The notes under the pieces are model-generated. The model ran no database searches. It was given only the letters and a program-made list of their open reading frames with translations, and was not told the DNA's origin. Positions 10,601 through 18,011 of a stretch of 64,000 nucleotides of DNA are shown one piece after another (within the stretch, counting starts at the first letter, position 1; every line of letters begins with the position of its first letter). Both the position numbers and the translations under genes were made by a program. The stretch is from Paractinoplanes aksuensis. Its GTDB lineage: Bacteria > Actinomycetota > Actinomycetes > Mycobacteriales > Micromonosporaceae. The stretch lies in assembly GCF_024137025.1 (NCBI RefSeq), contig NZ_JAMYJR010000055.1, positions 19,763 through 83,762 on the forward strand. The letters are read 5' to 3'.

Positions 10601-10833
10601 CCGGCCGGGCGCCGCTCACGAAGGCGGACCCCGAGGACGACTACGACATCAGCGGGTACGACCTGTCGCGCTACGAGGCGCCTGCCGCCGAGGCCGAGCC
10701 GCTGCAGCTCACCGGGTCCGACGACCCGGACGCGGCCGACGAAGAGGACGAGGACGACGACGAGCCGGTGGGGGCGGGCGCCGGGCGGCGCCGCTCGCGG
10801 CGGGGTGGCACGCGGAGGCGTACGCGACCCTGA
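7642..10833 (+). CDS. rne: Ribonuclease E/G
   Basis: 1063 aa endoribonuclease for rRNA maturation and mRNA decay. Residues 1-~440 are low complexity: alternating Ala/Pro/Glu, acidic Asp/Glu runs and Arg clusters, likely RNA- and protein-binding. The S1 domain begins near 484 (MVGNVYLGKVQNVLPS). The catalytic core shows VDVNTGKYTG (Asp746) and VVIDFIDM (Asp790/Asp793), the expected Mg ligands. The zinc link is CEHC (848-851). The C-terminal ~200 residues are again disordered. GGAG at 7630-7633 sits 8 nt before the ATG. The long low-complexity arms on both sides of the core are the usual actinobacterial form. Confidence 0.96.
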   Translation: MLDNEPQDNLGDQGGDGAGAAASPETAAPATPARKRAPRKKAAAPAASPADPVAEDPTPADVPAGEPPADEAPVKPVKATRSRRKAAAPAATAEPEAEGSAEVAPPVKATRSRARKKAAPPAPVEEPVAVEAPPAETPVEPVRIEPLIEGEEPVVEDEAAVTAEGTPIIGVIPLDADFVEAEEPKPRRGRRAAALPPAVLFMPPEATETTPAPARRTRRGAAVPPVVAETPEAPATTEVPEAEAAVAEVPPVVAEEPAEGARRSRRRRRGAADEPAEAPAAEVTAPPADEVVDEADESADDVEDGDDDSDDDDDTAAGRRRRRRGRRGRGRGKGPAEDGEQDESEDDTEASAEEESEDEEGDEGDGVTRRRRRRRRKGSGGDAETGGIEDGVHTVVRVREPRRNADEVQGVSGSTRLEAKRQRRRDGREQRRTRPPILSESEFLARREAVDRVMVVRQKPDRTQIAVMEDGILVEHYVSRSTSGTMVGNVYLGKVQNVLPSMEAAFVDIGRGRNAVLYAGEVNWDATGLEGRARSIEQALRSGDSVLVQVTKDPIGHKGARLSSHIALSGRHLVYVPNGNASGISRKLPDNERKRLRDVLKKLVPDGAGVIVRTAAEGASEDDLARDVKRLQAQWEEIQRKSAEGHAPVALSEEPDLVIRVVRDLFNEDFRELIVQGDSAYGELENYLNSVSPDLLERMHRYTGTGDVFADKRIDEQILKGLDRKVFLPSGGHLVFDRTEAMTVVDVNTGKYTGAGGNLEETVTRNNLEAAEEIVRQLRLRDLGGIVVIDFIDMVLESNRELVLRRLTECLGRDRTKHQVTEITSLGLVQMTRKRIGSGLLEAFSETCEHCKGRGVLIHTEPVPEKRSNGGGGGNGGGGGAGNQVKAVAAAARTETAPAQQQSQQPASGKSRRRRSGGGDNVVAEPITEAVVPDPVRDELPAAVVVEVDEPIEIVTDAAPGVVRREGDDPAAETAGLPPVVGSGIVTGRAPLTKADPEDDYDISGYDLSRYEAPAAEAEPLQLTGSDDPDAADEEDEDDDEPVGAGAGRRRSRRGGTRRRTRP

Positions 10834-10861
10834 TCCTGCCCTTTCGGCTCTACCGGGCATC

Positions 10862-10909
10862 GACAAGAGCGGTTTGGTAAAGAAAGTTAACTGCCAAGCC
10901 GCTCTTGTC
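10862..10909 (+). terminator. 16-bp inverted repeat after rne
   Basis: Arms 10862-10877 and 10894-10909 pair over 16 bp with one G-U wobble around a 16-nt AT-rich loop. No U-tract follows, as is common in actinobacteria. It lies 28 nt past the rne stop, so it is a probable terminator or RNA-stability element for the upstream operon. Confidence 0.7.
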
Positions 10910-10969
10910 CGTCTCCGTCGGTTACCCTCGCGGGATCGATCAGCCTTCCCCCGAGGAGACCGAGCCCCC

Positions 10970-11488
10970 ATGTCCCGAATCCCCCTGCTCCGAGGCCTCG
11001 CCGTGGGCGTGGCCCTGGGTGCGCTCGCGGCCACGGCCGCCTGTTCCTCGTCCGCCGGCGACGTCCCGGCCTCGGCCCCCAGCGTGGCGCCGCCGGTGGT
11101 GGTGCCGCCCGCCTCGGTCGACCCGTCCGTGGCGGCCGAGGCCGACGCCGAGCTCACCGGCAACACGAAAGAGATCTGCGCCCAGGCCGAGCGGGCGAGC
11201 ACCAGTTTCGGCGAGCTCTTCATCGCCGGGCTCAAGCTGCAGATCGACGCCGCGGGCAAGGGTGAGCAGGCCAAGAAGCAGGCCGCCGACAAGGTCTCGC
11301 GTGACGTGCAGAACTACTCGTTCGCGCTGGCCGACATGGCCGGGCTGACCACCGACCCGACCCTCAAGAAGGCGTTGACCGAGATGAGTGCGCAGGTCAA
11401 GGCGTTGAAGGGCGATGTCACCAAGATCAATGGTGAGAAGATGTCGGCGCTGTCGGCCCGGCTCGACAAGGCCTGCGGCCGGGGCTGA
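10970..11488 (+). CDS. Secreted lipoprotein of unknown function
   Basis: 172 aa. A signal peptide ends in a lipobox-like ATAAC with Cys24 as the expected lipidated residue. A Ser/Pro/Ala linker follows, then a helical domain of ~115 residues containing two other cysteines (ICAQ and the near-terminal KACG) that could form a disulfide. Predicted to be anchored outside the membrane. GAGGAG at 10953-10958 precedes the ATG. The family is not recognised. It sits between rne and rplU with its own hairpins on both sides, so it is probably a single-gene unit. Confidence 0.82.
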   Translation: MSRIPLLRGLAVGVALGALAATAACSSSAGDVPASAPSVAPPVVVPPASVDPSVAAEADAELTGNTKEICAQAERASTSFGELFIAGLKLQIDAAGKGEQAKKQAADKVSRDVQNYSFALADMAGLTTDPTLKKALTEMSAQVKALKGDVTKINGEKMSALSARLDKACGRG

Positions 11489-11495
11489 CCCGGCC
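11477..11495 (+). terminator. Short GC hairpin over the lipoprotein stop codon
   Basis: GGCCGGG (11477-11483) pairs with CCCGGCC (11489-11495) over a 5-nt loop, and the TGA stop lies in the loop and right arm. It could terminate the lipoprotein mRNA. In 72 % GC DNA such 7-bp stems also arise by chance. Confidence 0.35.
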
Positions 11496-11500
11496 CCGGT

Positions 11501-11530
11501 TTGGGATCGGCACGCCTGATGAAGTACTCT
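11501..11530 (+). promoter_or_regulatory. Candidate rplU-rpmA promoter
   Basis: TTGGGA (11501-11506), an 18-nt spacer and TACTCT (11525-11530) resemble a principal-sigma promoter. It would give a leader of ~120 nt before rplU, a length that could carry ribosomal-protein feedback control; no known L21 leader fold was recognised by eye. Confidence 0.45.
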
Positions 11531-11658
11531 TTCTGCTGGCGCTTTTCCACGCGCCGTGCTTCCGTGCCCGCTCGTTCACACTAGGGCGAGAGCCGGAATC
11601 TCAGCATCATCCGCCAAGCAGCGGTTAACGCTGCGTAAGTCTCAGGGAGTCCGCGTCG

Positions 11659-11973
11659 ATGTACGCGATCGTCAAGACCGGCGGCAAGCAGTACAAGGTT
11701 GCCGAGGGCGACGTGATCGAGGTCGAGAAGCTCGCGGGTGTGCCCGGCGATTCTCTGAAGCTCGCCGCGGTGCTCCTCGTCGACGGTGACAACCTGGTGA
11801 CCGATGCGGCCAAGCTTGCCAAGGTGACGGTGTCCGGCGAGATCGCCGAGCACACCAAGGGTCCGAAGATCCGGATCCACAAGTTCAAGAACAAGACCGG
11901 GTACCACAAGCGCCAGGGGCACCGTCAGCCGCTGACGAAGATCAAGGTCACCGGCATCAAGAGCGGGAAGTAG
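11659..11973 (+). CDS. rplU: 50S ribosomal protein L21
   Basis: 104 aa, the family's usual size. MYAIVKTGGKQYKVAEGD at the start and GYHKRQGHRQPLTKIKV at the end are diagnostic. L21 binds 23S rRNA domain II next to L20. rpmA follows after 8 nt; rplU-rpmA-obg is the standard order. No strong Shine-Dalgarno is visible (CAGGGAG lies ~10 nt upstream). Confidence 0.98.
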   Translation: MYAIVKTGGKQYKVAEGDVIEVEKLAGVPGDSLKLAAVLLVDGDNLVTDAAKLAKVTVSGEIAEHTKGPKIRIHKFKNKTGYHKRQGHRQPLTKIKVTGIKSGK

Positions 11974-11981
11974 GACCACTC

Positions 11982-12239
11982 ATGGCTCACAAAAAGGGTG
12001 CCTCCAGCTCCCGTAACGGTCGCGATTCCGCCGCCCAGCGACTGGGCGTCAAGCGGTTCGGCGGCCAGGTGGTCAGCGCCGGCGAGATCCTGATCCGTCA
12101 GCGTGGCACCAAGTTCCACCCGGGCGACCTGGTCGGCCGCGGCGGCGACGACACGCTGTTCGCCCTGGCGGACGGCAGTGTGCTGTTCGGCACGAAGCGC
12201 GGTCGCAAGACCGTCAGCATCGTCCCGGCGGCGCAGTAA
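11982..12239 (+). CDS. rpmA: 50S ribosomal protein L27
   Basis: 85 aa. The protein starts MAHKKGASSSRNGRDS, so the flexible N-terminal tail that reaches the peptidyl-transferase centre begins at Ala2 and needs no extra processing as in Firmicutes. RLGVKRFGGQ and GTKFHPG are conserved. It is cotranscribed with rplU and followed by a strong terminator. Confidence 0.98.
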   Translation: MAHKKGASSSRNGRDSAAQRLGVKRFGGQVVSAGEILIRQRGTKFHPGDLVGRGGDDTLFALADGSVLFGTKRGRKTVSIVPAAQ

Positions 12240-12250
12240 AGTTTTTCTCA

Positions 12251-12287
12251 GCGGGCCGCGGACCTCTCGAGGTCCGTGGCCCGCTTT
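12251..12287 (+). terminator. Intrinsic terminator of rplU-rpmA
   Basis: A 15-bp stem (12251-12265 with 12270-12284, one G-U pair) closes on a CTCG tetraloop and is followed by TTT. It is the most canonical terminator in the window. Confidence 0.9.
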
Positions 12288-12293
12288 GCATTT

Positions 12294-12341
12294 GTCCCAC
12301 GGGGAACACGGGCCTCACGGCCCTCGTTGGTTCCATGGGAC
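12294..12341 (+). promoter_or_regulatory. Two-stem structure in the obg 5' region
   Basis: An outer imperfect stem (12294-12304 with 12331-12341; GTCCCA pairs with TGGGAC) encloses a small perfect stem GGGCC (12310-12314) / GGCCC (12319-12323) with a TCAC loop. It ends 10 nt before the obg ribosome site at 12352-12357, so it could affect translation or be a processed RNA element. Function unproven. Confidence 0.45.
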
Positions 12342-12364
12342 GTCCAGCATCAAGGAGTTGAGCA

Positions 12365-13861
12365 GTGACCACGTTCGTCGACCGCGTCGTGCTGCACCTG
12401 CAAGCGGGTGACGGTGGGCACGGCTGCGTCTCGGTCCGCCGCGAGAAGTTCAAGCCGCTCGGCGGCCCCGACGGTGGCAACGGTGGGCACGGCGGCGGCG
12501 TCACGCTGGTCGTCGACCCGCAGATCCACACACTGCTCGATTTCCACTTCCACCCGCACGTCAAGGCGTCCAACGGCGGCGGTGGCGCGGGCGCCAACCG
12601 CGACGGCGCCAACGGCAAAGATCTGGTGCTCAAGGTGCCCGACGGCACGGTCGTGCTGACCGCCGACGGCGAGGTGCTGGCCGACCTGATCGGCGAGGGC
12701 ACCACCTTCGAGGTGGCCCGCGGCGGTCGCGGCGGCCGGGGCAACGCCTCGCTGGCCAACACCCGTCGCAAGGTGCCGGGCTTCGCCGAGCTGGGCGAGC
12801 CGGGCGACAGCCTCGACGCGGTGCTCGAGCTCAAGAGCGTGGCCGACGTGGGCCTGGTCGGCTTCCCGTCGGCCGGCAAGTCGTCGCTGATCTCGGTCAT
12901 CTCCGCGGCCAAGCCCAAGATCGCCGACTACCCGTTCACCACGCTGGTGCCCAACCTCGGCGTGGTCCAGGCCGGCGACCAGACCTTCACCGTGGCCGAC
13001 GTGCCCGGCCTGATCCCGGGCGCGGCCACCGGCAAGGGCCTCGGCATGCAGTTCCTGCGGCACATCGAGCGCACCTCGGTGCTGGTGCACGTGCTCGACT
13101 CGGCCGCGCTCGAGATCGAACGTGACCCGCTGGCCGACCTCGACGCCATCGAGGCCGAGCTGTCGGCGTACGGCGGCCTCGACGACCGGCCGCGACTCGT
13201 CGTCCTCAACAAGATCGACATCCCGGACGGGCGCGACCTGGCCGAGATGGTCCGGCCCGACATCGAGGCCCGCGGCTACCGCGTCTTCGAGGTCAGCGCG
13301 GTCACCCGCGAGGGCCTCAAGGAGCTGACCTACGCGCTGTCCGAGACGGTCGCCCAGCACCGCCTCGAGAAGCCGGCCCCCGAGCCCAGCCGGGCCGTCG
13401 TGCGCCCGCGTGCGGTCGACGAGTCGGGCTTCACCGTCGAGCAGGACGCCGAGGGCGTCTTCGTGGTCAGCGGGGCCAAGGTCGAGCGCTGGGTCCGCCA
13501 GACCAACTTCGACAACGACGAGGCCGTGGGCTACCTGGCCGACCGGCTCGACCGGCTCGGCGTCGAGGACACGCTGGGCAAGAAGGGCGCCCGCCCCGGC
13601 GACCCGGTGCGCATCGGCGACCGCGAGTTCGACTGGCAGCCCAACGCCGGCGAGTTCGTGTCGGGCCCGCGCGGCACCGACTCCCGCCTCGAGGACGAGG
13701 GTGGCCGCGCCGGCGCGGCCGAGCGCCTGGCCGCCCGCAAGGCCCGCCGGGTCCGCTCCGACGACGAGCTGCTGCACATGGCGGCCGACGGCACGGTCAC
13801 GAGCGTGGCCAACGCCAACCGGCCCGTGCTCGTGACAGATGACGACGACACCGACGAATAG
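12365..13861 (+). CDS. obg: GTPase Obg/CgtA
   Basis: 498 aa. The glycine-rich Obg fold fills residues 1-~160. The G domain shows the P-loop GFPSAGKSS (~166), DVPG and NKID. The C-terminal OCT-type domain (~340-425) is followed by a variable tail. Obg acts in late 50S assembly and in growth and stringent control. The GTG start has AAGGAG 7 nt upstream. In many actinobacteria proB and proA follow; here a GNAT gene and trpS do. Confidence 0.97.
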   Translation: MTTFVDRVVLHLQAGDGGHGCVSVRREKFKPLGGPDGGNGGHGGGVTLVVDPQIHTLLDFHFHPHVKASNGGGGAGANRDGANGKDLVLKVPDGTVVLTADGEVLADLIGEGTTFEVARGGRGGRGNASLANTRRKVPGFAELGEPGDSLDAVLELKSVADVGLVGFPSAGKSSLISVISAAKPKIADYPFTTLVPNLGVVQAGDQTFTVADVPGLIPGAATGKGLGMQFLRHIERTSVLVHVLDSAALEIERDPLADLDAIEAELSAYGGLDDRPRLVVLNKIDIPDGRDLAEMVRPDIEARGYRVFEVSAVTREGLKELTYALSETVAQHRLEKPAPEPSRAVVRPRAVDESGFTVEQDAEGVFVVSGAKVERWVRQTNFDNDEAVGYLADRLDRLGVEDTLGKKGARPGDPVRIGDREFDWQPNAGEFVSGPRGTDSRLEDEGGRAGAAERLAARKARRVRSDDELLHMAADGTVTSVANANRPVLVTDDDDTDE

Positions 13862-13917
13862 GGCGTAGGCCAGCTCGGCGCAACCCTGCGGCAAGGGTGG
13901 TCGCCTAGGGTCACGAC

Positions 13918-14334
13918 GTGCTGATCGAAGCCAGGCCCGCCCTGGACCCCGAGCTGGCCGCCCTCGTCGCGGCCCAGCGGCACGAGGGCGGCCAGGTCTT
14001 CGCGCCGGACGACCGCGCCGCGTACTTCGTGGCGGTGGTCGACGGCCGGGCCGTGGCCTGCGGCGCGTGGCAGCCCCTGCCCGAGGTCGGTGTGGCCGAG
14101 ATCAAGCGGATGTACGTGCGCCCGGCCTTCCGCGGCCGCGGTATCGCCCGCCAGATGATCGTCACCCTCGAGGAGGAGGCGCTCGTCGCGGGCCGGCCGG
14201 TGATCCGGCTGACCACCGGGGTCACCTCGCCCGCGGCGATCGCCCTCTACCGCACTTCGGGGTACGAACGCGTCCCGCTCTGCGAACCAGCCATGTACTG
14301 CTACGAGAAGCGGCTGATCGCCTCAGTCCAGTAG
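13918..14334 (+). CDS. GNAT-family N-acetyltransferase
   Basis: 138 aa single GNAT domain. The acetyl-CoA-binding loop is RPAFRGRGIARQMI (motif A, R/QxxGxG/A). The substrate is unknown. The GTG start lies 6 nt after a TAGGGT box (13906-13911), the leaderless arrangement seen throughout the window. The gene overlaps the 3' end of convergent trpS by 12 nt. Confidence 0.85.
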   Translation: MLIEARPALDPELAALVAAQRHEGGQVFAPDDRAAYFVAVVDGRAVACGAWQPLPEVGVAEIKRMYVRPAFRGRGIARQMIVTLEEEALVAGRPVIRLTTGVTSPAAIALYRTSGYERVPLCEPAMYCYEKRLIASVQ

Positions 14335-15285
14335 GCCCAGGGCGGTCCGGGCGCGCCGCACGGTCTCGGCCGCCCGGGGCTGCACCCGGGCCCGGCCGTC
14401 GGCCAGGATCTTGCGTACGTGACCCGGGTCTTCCGACAGCTCGGCGTAACGCGCCCGGATCGGCCCCAGCACCGCCTCGACCGCATCGGTGACCTCCCGT
14501 TTCAGCGCGCCGTAGGACGTGAGCGGACCCGGCTCCCGGTCCGCGCAGGCACGCAGGATCGCCAGCAGGTTGGTGACCCCGGGCTGGTTCCCGGCGTCGT
14601 CGCGCACGACGCCGACCGTGTCGGTGACCGCCCGGGTGATGGTCCGCCGGATCACCTCGGGCGGGTCGAGCAGCCCGATCCGGCCCGCCGCCGAGGGCGC
14701 GCTCTTGCTCATCTTGCGGGCCGGGTCGGAGAGATCCATGATCCGCGCGGCGTTCTCGGGCCGGATGCCCTCGGGCACCGTGAAGGTCTCGCCGTAGCGC
14801 GCGTTGAACCTGGTCGCGACGGTGCGGGCGAGCTCGAGATGCTGGTTCTGGTCGTCACCCACGGGCACCTGATCGATGTCGTGGACGAGGATGTCGGCCG
14901 CCATCAGCACGGGGTAAGTGAGCAGGCTGAGCCGTACGCCTTTGTTGCCTGCGGATTTTTCCTTGAACTGGATCATGCGGGCGGCCTCGCCGTAGCCGGT
15001 CGCGCTCTCGAGCAGGTAGTGCAGTTCGGCGTGCTCGGGCACCTGGGAGTTGGCGATGATCGCGGTGCGCTCCGGGTCGACGCCGGCCGCGAGCAGCACG
15101 GTCGCCACCTGCAGGGTGTTCGCCCGTAATTGTTGCGGGTCGTGTTCCACGGTGAGGGCGTGCAGGTCGGCGATCATGGCGATCGAGGGTCTGTCCTGGG
15201 CGGCCACCAGCGGGCGCATGGCGCCGATCAGGTTGCCGAGGTGCAGGTGGCCGGTCGGCTGGAAGCCGGTGAGGCGGCGGGTCAT
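14323..15285 (-). CDS. trpS: Tryptophanyl-tRNA synthetase
   Basis: 320 aa class I synthetase. HLGN (GYLHLGNLIG-like HIGH motif) is near the N-terminus and KMSKS (ARKMSKSAPS) near residue 200. The ATG at 15285 has GGAAGGA upstream. It charges tRNA-Trp. Expression is very probably controlled by the leader peptide and attenuator just upstream (15331-15432): low charged tRNA-Trp would stall ribosomes on two tandem Trp codons and prevent termination. An inducible, attenuated trpS is known from Streptomyces, where it is linked to resistance to a TrpRS inhibitor; whether this copy is the only trpS cannot be seen here. Confidence 0.96.
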   Translation of the reverse strand: MTRRLTGFQPTGHLHLGNLIGAMRPLVAAQDRPSIAMIADLHALTVEHDPQQLRANTLQVATVLLAAGVDPERTAIIANSQVPEHAELHYLLESATGYGEAARMIQFKEKSAGNKGVRLSLLTYPVLMAADILVHDIDQVPVGDDQNQHLELARTVATRFNARYGETFTVPEGIRPENAARIMDLSDPARKMSKSAPSAAGRIGLLDPPEVIRRTITRAVTDTVGVVRDDAGNQPGVTNLLAILRACADREPGPLTSYGALKREVTDAVEAVLGPIRARYAELSEDPGHVRKILADGRARVQPRAAETVRRARTALGLLD

Positions 15286-15330
15286 GGTGGGTCCTTCCGG
15301 GTCGGGACCGCCCTGACCCGGACATGACAA

Positions 15331-15354
15331 CGGCCGCCCGGGCAGGGGCGGCCG
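15331..15354 (-). terminator. Attenuator terminator of trpS
   Basis: On the minus strand a 9-bp perfect GC stem (15346-15354 with 15331-15339) with a 6-nt loop is followed by TTGTCAT. Its 5' arm can instead pair with GGGCGGC just after the leader stop codon, and that segment can pair with GGCTGCCC overlapping the end of the leader ORF. These are the 1:2, 2:3 and 3:4 alternatives expected of an attenuator. Confidence 0.75.
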
Positions 15355-15384
15355 CAAGAGGAATGCGCGTGGGAGAGCCGCCCG

Positions 15385-15420
15385 TCAGGGCAGCCACCAA
15401 CCGAGGTTCGCGAAGCGCAT
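15385..15420 (-). CDS. trpS leader peptide with tandem tryptophan codons
   Basis: An 11-residue ORF, MRFANLGWWLP, then TGA. Two adjacent TGG codons at positions 8-9 are the hallmark of a ribosome-mediated tryptophan attenuator. The ATG follows a TATCGT -10 box by 6 nt, so the peptide is probably translated from a leaderless mRNA. It lies 99 nt before the trpS start with a terminator stem between them. Confidence 0.85.
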   Translation of the reverse strand: MRFANLGWWLP

Positions 15421-15426
15421 GGGCCC

Positions 15427-15432
15427 ACGATA
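15427..15432 (-). promoter_or_regulatory. -10 box of the trpS leader transcript
   Basis: TATCGT on the minus strand, 6 nt before the leader-peptide ATG. The opposite strand carries the start region of pepN (-10-like GATGAT at 15453-15458, 6 nt before its ATG), so two divergent start sites lie about 30 bp apart. Confidence 0.65.
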
Positions 15433-15464
15433 GCAGCGGAGGACCCGTACCGGATGATGGTCGA

Positions 15465-17954
15465 ATGCCGAGCCTGACCCGCGCCGAGGCTACCGCCCGG
15501 GCCGCCACCGTCGATGTCCGCGAATACGAGGTCGACCTTGACCTGACCGCCGAGGGCGACACCTTCGGTTCCCGAACGGTGGTGCGCTTCGACGCCCAGG
15601 AAGGCGCCTCGACGTTTCTCGAGTTCGAGCCGGTGAGCGTGGTCAAGATGACGCTGAACGGCTCGCCGCTGCCCGACTCGGTGCTGGCCGGTGGCCGGCT
15701 GCTGCTGACCGACCTGGCCGGCGCCAACGAGCTGGCCGTCGAAGCCGTCATGCGCTACTCGAACACCGGCGAGGGCCTGCACAAGTACGTCGACCCGGCG
15801 GACGGCTCGATCTACATCTACCAGCACATGTTCATCAACAACGCGGGCCGGATCCTGCCCGCGTTCGACCAGCCCGACCTCAAGGCCTCGTTCCGGATCA
15901 GCGTGACCGCGCCGGCGAGCTGGCGGGTCGCGGCCAACGGGCCCCTGCTGTCCGGGGTCGGCGGGCGCTGGGAGTTCGCGGCCACCAAGCCGATCTCGAC
16001 CTACCTGTGCTCGCTCATCGCCGGGCCGTACCACGAGGTCTCCGACTCGCACGACGGCATCCCGCTGGCCCTGTACGCCCGGGCCGCGCTGGCCGGCGCG
16101 CTCGAGGCCGAGGCGGCCGAGATCTTCGAGGTCACCAAGCAGTGCTTCGACCGCTACCACGAGATCTTCGACATCAGGTACCCGTTCGGCCACTACCAGC
16201 AGGCGTTCGCCCCCGAGTTCAACTTCGGCGCGATGGAGTACCCGGGCCTGGTCGTCTTCCGTGACGAGTTCATCTACCGCTCGGCGGTGACCGAGAGCGA
16301 GCGCGAGCACCGGGCCAACGTGATCGCCCACGAGATGGCCCACATGTGGTTCGGCGACCTGGTCACCATGGCCTGGTGGGACGACCTGTGGCTGAACGAG
16401 TCGTTCGCCGAGTACATGGGCACCCGGATCGCGGCCGAGGCCACCCGCTTCGAGGGCACGTGGACGACCTTCGCCATGCAGCGCAAGGCGTGGGGCCTGC
16501 GCGCCGACCAGCACCCGTCGACCCATCCGGTGGCCCCGGCCGAGGTCACCGACACCGACCAGGCGCTGCTGAACTTCGACGGCATCTCGTACGCCAAGGG
16601 CGCGGCCGTGCTGCGGCAGCTGGTCGCCTTCGTGGGCGACGAGGCGTTCCGGGCCGGCGTCAACGCGCACTTCGCGGCGCACGCCTACGGCAACGCGACG
16701 CTGGCCGACCTGCTCGGGGCGCTGTCGGCGGCCAGTGGGCGCGACCTCACCGCCTGGGCCGACGTCTGGCTGCGACAGGCTCAGGTCAACACGCTCCGTA
16801 CCTCGTTCGTCCGGGACGGGTCCGCGTACGCCTCGGTGGTCATCGAGCAGACCGCGCCCGACGCGTATCCCACGCTGCGCCCGCACCGGCTCGGGATCGG
16901 TCTGTGGGACCGCGCCGGCGGTTCTCTCGTGCGGCGCAAGTTGATCGAGGTCGAGGTGGACGCCACCGGCCGTACCGAGGTGCCCGAGCTCGTCGGTGAG
17001 CCGGTGGCCGACCTGCTGCTGCTCAACGACGGTGACCTCACGTACGCCAAGATCCGGCTGGACGAGGCGTCGACCGCCGCCGTCCCGTCCGTGCTCCCGC
17101 TGATCGGCGACTCGCTGGCCCGCGCCGTGCTGTGGGCGGCCACGCTGGACGCCGTGGTCGACGGCGAGCGCCCGGTGGCCGAGCTGGTCACGCTGGCCCT
17201 GGCCGCGCTGCCGGTGGAGTCCGAGGTGGTGATCGTCGAGGACGTGCTGCGGGCCACCCGCAGCCTGGTCGACCGCTACTCCACCCCGGAGACCCGCCCG
17301 GCCGCCCTCGAACTGGTCGCGCAGGCCGCCGACCGGCTGCTCGCCGTGTCCGAGCCGGGTGGCTCGCGCCAGCTGGCCGCGGCCCGCGGGCTGATCGGGG
17401 CCACCGTCGACACCGCCCGCCTGCACGACTGGCTGGCCGGCGAGAACGTGCCGGCCGGTCTGCCGGTCGACGCCGACCTGCGCTGGCTGATCGTTTATCG
17501 CCTGGCCGTGCTGGGTGCGGCCGGCCTCGACGTGATCGACGCCGAGTTCGAGCGTGACCGCAGCGCCACCGGCGAGCAGTGGGCCGCCCGCTGCCGGGCC
17601 GCCCGGCCCGACGCCGAGGCCAAGGCGCAGGCCTGGGCCGCGATCATCGGGGACGCCGCGCTCTCGAACCGGCTGGTCGAGATGACCGCGTCCGGGTTCT
17701 GGCAGGCCGAGCAGCTCGACCTGGTGCGCGACTACGTGCCGCGGTACTTCGCCGAGATGCCGGCCATGATGCGGTTGCGCAGCGGGATGAGCGCCGAGCG
17801 CACGGCGGCGGCGGCCTACCCGGGGCTGGTGGTCGAGCCGCGTACGCGGGACCTGGCCGCGGCCCTGCTGGCCGACGACGACCTGGACCCGATCCTGCGC
17901 CGCGTGGTCCTGGACGCCGACGACGACCTTCGACGGGCACTTGCCGCCCGTTGA
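15465..17954 (+). CDS. pepN: Aminopeptidase N (M1 family)
   Basis: 829 aa zinc metallopeptidase. HEMAH at 289-293 and Glu312 (NESFAE) give the HExxH-x18-E zinc site. The substrate-clamping exopeptidase motif appears as GAMEY at 255-259 instead of GAMEN, as in the actinobacterial subgroup. The C-terminal half is the helical ERAP1-like domain. It releases N-terminal amino acids from peptides in the cytosol. The start at 15465 is preferred because GATGAT precedes it by 6 nt and the N-terminus aligns as MPSLTRAEATARA. Confidence 0.95.
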   Translation: MPSLTRAEATARAATVDVREYEVDLDLTAEGDTFGSRTVVRFDAQEGASTFLEFEPVSVVKMTLNGSPLPDSVLAGGRLLLTDLAGANELAVEAVMRYSNTGEGLHKYVDPADGSIYIYQHMFINNAGRILPAFDQPDLKASFRISVTAPASWRVAANGPLLSGVGGRWEFAATKPISTYLCSLIAGPYHEVSDSHDGIPLALYARAALAGALEAEAAEIFEVTKQCFDRYHEIFDIRYPFGHYQQAFAPEFNFGAMEYPGLVVFRDEFIYRSAVTESEREHRANVIAHEMAHMWFGDLVTMAWWDDLWLNESFAEYMGTRIAAEATRFEGTWTTFAMQRKAWGLRADQHPSTHPVAPAEVTDTDQALLNFDGISYAKGAAVLRQLVAFVGDEAFRAGVNAHFAAHAYGNATLADLLGALSAASGRDLTAWADVWLRQAQVNTLRTSFVRDGSAYASVVIEQTAPDAYPTLRPHRLGIGLWDRAGGSLVRRKLIEVEVDATGRTEVPELVGEPVADLLLLNDGDLTYAKIRLDEASTAAVPSVLPLIGDSLARAVLWAATLDAVVDGERPVAELVTLALAALPVESEVVIVEDVLRATRSLVDRYSTPETRPAALELVAQAADRLLAVSEPGGSRQLAAARGLIGATVDTARLHDWLAGENVPAGLPVDADLRWLIVYRLAVLGAAGLDVIDAEFERDRSATGEQWAARCRAARPDAEAKAQAWAAIIGDAALSNRLVEMTASGFWQAEQLDLVRDYVPRYFAEMPAMMRLRSGMSAERTAAAAYPGLVVEPRTRDLAAALLADDDLDPILRRVVLDADDDLRRALAAR

Positions 17955-18011
17955 TCCCGTCCGACCACCCCGCCCACCACCCCTGACCGGAAAGAGATCT
18001 AGCCTTTGGGG

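Noticed and set aside
7603..11292. 1229-codon minus-strand open frame over rne
   Set aside because: Antisense shadow of rne and the lipoprotein; composition is extreme and no domain is seen.
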